From contig JBGPHT010000162.1 of the NCBI GenBank assembly GCA_041484525.1, positions 1-17,617 of the forward strand: DNA of 17,617 bases, in the 5' to 3' direction. Origin of the DNA: JBGPHT01 sp041484525 (lineage in GTDB: Bacteria; Acidobacteriota; Terriglobia; Bryobacterales; Bryobacteraceae). Shown here in pieces: positions 14,921 through 17,617 of the stretch. The translations under genes were made by a program, and so were the position numbers. Each line of letters opens with the position of its first letter. Within the stretch, counting starts at the first letter, position 1. The notes below the pieces were generated by a model. The model saw only the letters and a program-made list of their open reading frames with translations. It searched no databases and was not told where the DNA came from.

Positions 14921-15642
14921 GCGTCCAGCGGCATACCTACCCGGATCCGTTAGCCGCGGCTGAGGCCTGCGCGCATCACGTGATCGGACATTTGGATGAA
15001 GCCATCTCGGGGCAGGAGTTCGCCACGCTCGCGGTTTCCGGCGGGTCCACGCCCAAATTAATGTTCCAGAAAATGGCGGTGACGCCCTTCCCCTGGGATC
15101 GCGTCCATCTGTTCTGGGTGGATGAACGGTGCGTGTCTCCCCACGATCCGGAGAGCAATTACAAACTGGTCGAGGACTACCTCATCAAGCCGGCGCGCAT
15201 TCCGCAGCGCATGGTGCACCGCATCCACGGCGAGCTGACCTGCGAAACGGCGGCCAGCCGGTATGCGGACGAGGTGGCGGAATTCTTCGGGTTGGAGGGC
15301 GGCGAGATGCCGCATTTCGACGTGGTGCATCTGGGTATGGGCCCGGACGCGCATACGGCGTCGCTGTTTCCGGGAGGCCCGCTGATTGAAGATCGCGAGC
15401 ACATTGCCGCCGCCGTCTTCGCGCCGAAGCTCCCGAACTGGCGCGTGACTCTTCTGCCGGGCGCGCTGCTGGCCGCGAAGCACACTGTTTTCTTGGTAGC
15501 CGGAGGGGATAAAGCGGATGCCGTGCGAGCGGTGTTCAAAGAAGAGTACGATCCGAAGAAGTATCCGGCGCAGATCGCTTCGCACCACGGGCGCGGAGTC
15601 GTGTGGTTTCTCGACGCCCCGGCGGCAAGGCTGATGGATTGA
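14917..15642 (+). CDS. pgl: 6-phosphogluconolactonase (DevB/SOL type)
   Basis: Hydrolyses 6-phosphogluconolactone, the Zwf product, to 6-phosphogluconate in the cytoplasm. The 241-residue product is standard length. Motifs are AVSGGSTPKLMF (39-50, phosphate-binding loop), FWVDERCVSPHDPESNY (66-82) and the active-site stretch HLGMGPDAHTASLFPG (138-153), where the family usually has D-G-H-T and here reads D-A-H-T. The catalytic His146 is kept. The ATG overlaps the opcA stop as ATGA, so zwf, opcA and pgl are likely translated in a coupled fashion. No 6-phosphogluconate dehydrogenase (gnd) gene follows; the operon ends at the inverted repeat. NagB/glucosamine-6-phosphate deaminase is a relative but is excluded by the lactonase motif and context. 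Confidence 0.95.
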   Translation: MSVQRHTYPDPLAAAEACAHHVIGHLDEAISGQEFATLAVSGGSTPKLMFQKMAVTPFPWDRVHLFWVDERCVSPHDPESNYKLVEDYLIKPARIPQRMVHRIHGELTCETAASRYADEVAEFFGLEGGEMPHFDVVHLGMGPDAHTASLFPGGPLIEDREHIAAAVFAPKLPNWRVTLLPGALLAAKHTVFLVAGGDKADAVRAVFKEEYDPKKYPAQIASHHGRGVVWFLDAPAARLMD

Positions 15643-15657
15643 CGCTCCCCGGGAGCG
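15643..15657. terminator. Palindrome directly after the pgl stop codon
   Basis: CGCTCCC-C-GGGAGCG is a perfect inverted repeat with one central base, starting at the base after the pgl TGA. As RNA it would form a short GC-rich hairpin (five pairs with a 5-base loop). No T-run follows, so it may be part of a composite terminator with the larger repeat next to it, or a Rho-independent pause or processing site. Confidence 0.4.
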
Positions 15658-15742
15658 GTGAAAGAATGCGGGGACGCCCCTACTGTCCGCATAGGTTGGG
15701 GATGTCGCGTAGGTCGACCGGAGCATCCCCGGATTCTTTCAC
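15658..15742. repeat. 85-bp imperfect inverted repeat, REP/MITE-like or bidirectional terminator
   Basis: The left arm (15658-15680) begins GTGAAAGAATGCGGGGA. The right arm (15720-15742) ends TCCCCGGATTCTTTCAC, its reverse complement with one mismatch in that part. Over 23 bp the arms match at 20 positions, with a 39-bp loop. The right arm is followed by GGATTTTT, so in the plus-strand (pgl) direction it looks like a terminator. Internal alternatives exist: GGGG-ACG-CCCC within the left arm (15670-15680) and GGGGATG/CATCCCC (15698-15704 with 15724-15730). The organisation resembles paired REP sequences (REPIN) or a small mobilised element. Copy number elsewhere in the genome is unknown, so the mobile reading is inference. 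Confidence 0.7.
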
Positions 15743-15751
15743 GGATTTTTA

Positions 15752-16915
15752 CTACTTCGCTGCGGCGTGCGCCAAACTAGCGGCCTGCTCTTTCAGCGTC
15801 TCGGCCTTGTCCGTCGCTTCCCACGTAAACGTCTCTTCCGTGCGACCGAAGTGGCCGAAGGCCGCCGTCTTCCGATAGATTGGCCGCCGCAGCTTCAAGT
15901 GGTCGATGATGCCCTTGGGCGTCAGCAGGAAATTCTCTCGCACCAGCTCGGTGAATCGCTCCTCGGGAATCACGCCGGTGCCAAAGGTGTTCACATTCAC
16001 CGACACCGGGTCGGCCACGCCGATGGCATAGGCGAGCTGCACTTCCAAACGGCTGGCGAGCTTCGCGGCCACCAGGTTCTTCGCGATGTAACGCGCCATG
16101 TAGCACGCCGAGCGGTCGACCTTCGTCGGGTCCTTGCCGGAGAACGCGCCGCCGCCATGTCGGCCCATGCCGCCGTAAGTATCGACGATGATCTTGCGTC
16201 CGGTCAGGCCAGTGTCGCCGTGCGGTCCGCCGACCACGAAGCGGCCCGTCGGATTGATGTGGTATTTGGTCTGCGAATCCACCATCTTCGAAGGGATCAC
16301 GGCGTCGATGATGTGCTTCTTGATTTCTTTGCGGAGATCTTCGAGGGAGATTTCAGGGCTGTGCTGCGTGGAGATCACGACGGCTTCGACACGGACCGGC
16401 TTGCCATCGACGTATTCCACGGAAACCTGGCTCTTGCCGTCCGGCCGCAGGAAGCCCAGGACGCCCTGGCGGCGGGCCTCGGAAAGGCGCTGCACCAGCT
16501 TGTGGGCCATCATGATCGGAAGAGGCATCAGCTCGGCGGTTTCGTCGCAGGCAAAGCCGAACATGAGACCCTGGTCGCCGGCGCCGCCCGGGTCCACGCC
16601 CATCGCGATATCCGGCGACTGCGCCTGGATCAGGTTGTGCACACCGCAGGTATGGGAATCGAAACCGTAGGTGGCGTCGTTATAGCCGACGTATTCGATG
16701 GTGCCGCGGGCGATCCGCGGAACATCGACGTAGGTCTTGGTGGTGATTTCACCCGCGACAATGCAGGTGCCCGTCGTCACCAGGACTTCACACGCCACGC
16801 GGCCGGTAGGGTCGTCGGTTAGCACGGCATCCAGCACGGCGTCGGAGATCTGGTCGGCGATCTTATCCGGATGGCCTTCGGTTACGGACTCGGAAGTGAA
16901 GATATATTTTTGCAT
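15752..16915 (-). CDS. metK: S-adenosylmethionine synthetase (methionine adenosyltransferase)
   Basis: Makes SAM from methionine and ATP in the cytoplasm. The 387-residue product is full length with all family signatures: SVTEGHPDKIADQISDAVLD (10-29) with the ATP-contacting His15, the GAGDQG hexapeptide (111-116), and the phosphate-binding loop GGGAFSGKDPTKVDRS (254-269) with K261. The C-terminus is the expected PIYRKTAAFGHFGR followed by a short Ala-rich tail. A ribosome-binding site AGGGAG is seen about 6 bp before the ATG. It lies 15 bp after the ahcY stop, so the two are an operon. No SAM riboswitch fits in this gap; any leader would be upstream of ahcY, outside the window. Confidence 0.98.
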   Translation of the reverse strand: MQKYIFTSESVTEGHPDKIADQISDAVLDAVLTDDPTGRVACEVLVTTGTCIVAGEITTKTYVDVPRIARGTIEYVGYNDATYGFDSHTCGVHNLIQAQSPDIAMGVDPGGAGDQGLMFGFACDETAELMPLPIMMAHKLVQRLSEARRQGVLGFLRPDGKSQVSVEYVDGKPVRVEAVVISTQHSPEISLEDLRKEIKKHIIDAVIPSKMVDSQTKYHINPTGRFVVGGPHGDTGLTGRKIIVDTYGGMGRHGGGAFSGKDPTKVDRSACYMARYIAKNLVAAKLASRLEVQLAYAIGVADPVSVNVNTFGTGVIPEERFTELVRENFLLTPKGIIDHLKLRRPIYRKTAAFGHFGRTEETFTWEATDKAETLKEQAASLAHAAAK

Positions 16916-16930
16916 GTGTGCTCCCTAATT

Positions 16931-17617
16931 CTAATACCGATAGTGATCCGGCTTGTAGGGCCCTTCGGGTGAAACGCCCAGGTACTCGGCCTGCTTGGGC
17001 GAGAGCGTCGTGAGCTTGACGCCGATCTTCTCCAGGTGCAGGCGCGCCACTTCCTCATCCAGCTTTTTGGGCAGCGTGTAGACGCCGGGCTTGTAGGCGT
17101 CCTTGTTCCTCCAGAGGTCGAGCTGCGCCAGCGTCTGGTTGGAAAAGCTATTGCTCATCACGAAGCTGGGGTGGCCGGTGGCGCAGCCCAGGTTCACCAG
17201 ACGCCCTTCGGCCAGCACGAACATGCTGTTGCCGGTCGGGAACGTGTACATGTCCACCTGCGGTTTGATGTTGGTTTTCTTGGCGTCCGACCGGTTGAGG
17301 GGGTCCATCTGGATTTCGTTGTCGAAGTGCCCGATGTTGCAGACGATCGCCTGGTCCTTCATCTTCTTCATGTGATCCAGCGTGATGATGTCGACGTTGC
17401 CCGTCGTCGTCACATAAATATCGCCACGGCCCAGCGTGTCTTCCACCGTGGTCACTTCGAAGCCTTCCATCGCGGCCTGCAGCGCATTGATCGGATCGAT
17501 CTCCGTCACAATCACCCGCGCGCCCATGCCCCGCAGCGAGTGCGCCGAGCCCTTGCCCACATCGCCATAACCGCAAATCACAGCCACCTTGCCCGCCATC
17601 ATCACATCGGTCGCACG
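16931..17617 (-). CDS. ahcY: Adenosylhomocysteinase, partial (N-terminal part beyond the window)
   Basis: Hydrolyses S-adenosylhomocysteine to adenosine and homocysteine using bound NAD, relieving inhibition of methyltransferases. The window holds 228 codons covering the C-terminal part: RATDVMMAGK at the window edge, the NAD-binding GYGDVGKGSAHSL, TEIDPINALQAAMEGFEV, TTTGNVDII, CNIGHFDNEI, LVNLGCATGHPSFVMSNSF and the conserved terminus PYKPDHYRY. The reading frame is open to the edge and the GTG near 17605 is internal (the Val of ATDVM), so no start lies in the window. The N-terminal catalytic half is not visible. The gene is followed 15 bp later by metK. Homocysteine produced here would return to methionine and then to MetK. 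Confidence 0.97.
   Translation of the reverse strand, partial: RATDVMMAGKVAVICGYGDVGKGSAHSLRGMGARVIVTEIDPINALQAAMEGFEVTTVEDTLGRGDIYVTTTGNVDIITLDHMKKMKDQAIVCNIGHFDNEIQMDPLNRSDAKKTNIKPQVDMYTFPTGNSMFVLAEGRLVNLGCATGHPSFVMSNSFSNQTLAQLDLWRNKDAYKPGVYTLPKKLDEEVARLHLEKIGVKLTTLSPKQAEYLGVSPEGPYKPDHYRY

Noticed and set aside
15767..16822. 351-codon open frame on the plus strand opposite metK
   Set aside because: Shadow of metK; low-complexity His/Arg/Val/Gly composition and no domain.
16916..16930. SAM or SAH riboswitch between ahcY and metK
   Set aside because: The gap is only 15 bp; any such riboswitch would have to precede ahcY, outside the window.

Overview
The window looks like a chromosomal segment of an Acidobacteriota member, probably of the Solibacter/Bryobacter type. 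Three things suggest this: GC-rich codon usage; a large duplicated FtsX/MacB permease with no ATPase beside it (the acidobacterial duplicated orphan permease, ADOP, class); and a secreted protein of the acidobacterial VWFA-related family. The taxonomic call is inference from gene families read by eye. Coding density is very high, with 17 protein genes (one cut by the window edge). No tRNA, rRNA, CRISPR array, IS element or phage gene was seen.

Layout. (1) Positions 1-188 have no recognisable gene. An SDR oxidoreductase (189-917, +) then converges on a Tat-signal UxuA/mannonate dehydratase-like TIM barrel (925-2022, -). (2) That gene diverges, across 47 bp containing a palindrome, from an enolase-superfamily enzyme resembling cis-3-hydroxy-L-proline dehydratase (2070-3173, +), which converges on the secreted VWFA protein (3180-4085, -). 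(3) A tight run of eight minus-strand genes occupies 12350 down to 4180: DUF3667-like zinc-ribbon membrane protein, ADOP permease, secreted GH16 glucanase, xseB, ispA-type prenyl synthase, tlyA, nadK and a GltP-type symporter. Neighbours overlap by 1-14 bp or lie 4-31 bp apart, so this reads as one long or two abutting operons. (4) Divergent from it is zwf-opcA-pgl (12396-15642, +), the first two steps of the oxidative pentose phosphate pathway plus the G6PDH assembly factor, with overlapping start and stop codons. (5) The far end carries ahcY (cut at the 5' end) followed by metK on the minus strand, two enzymes of the S-adenosylmethionine cycle. pgl and metK converge on a roughly 100-bp spacer filled by a striking imperfect inverted repeat.

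How the genes work together. zwf/opcA/pgl make NADPH, and nadK across the divergent region makes the NADP pool they need. metK/ahcY make SAM and clear its by-product, and TlyA is a SAM consumer. xseB-ispA-tlyA-nadK is a remnant of the widespread xseA-xseB-ispA-dxs-tlyA-nadK-recN neighbourhood, here without xseA, dxs or recN and attached to a cell-surface/polysaccharide module. The 5' part looks like accessory catabolism of sugar acids and hydroxyproline-type compounds.

I found no clearly new multi-gene system. The items most worth a second look are the inverted repeat between pgl and metK, the Tat-exported UxuA-like dehydratase, the opcA gene lacking the cyanobacterial regulatory cysteine region, and the DUF3667-ADOP-GH16 module.
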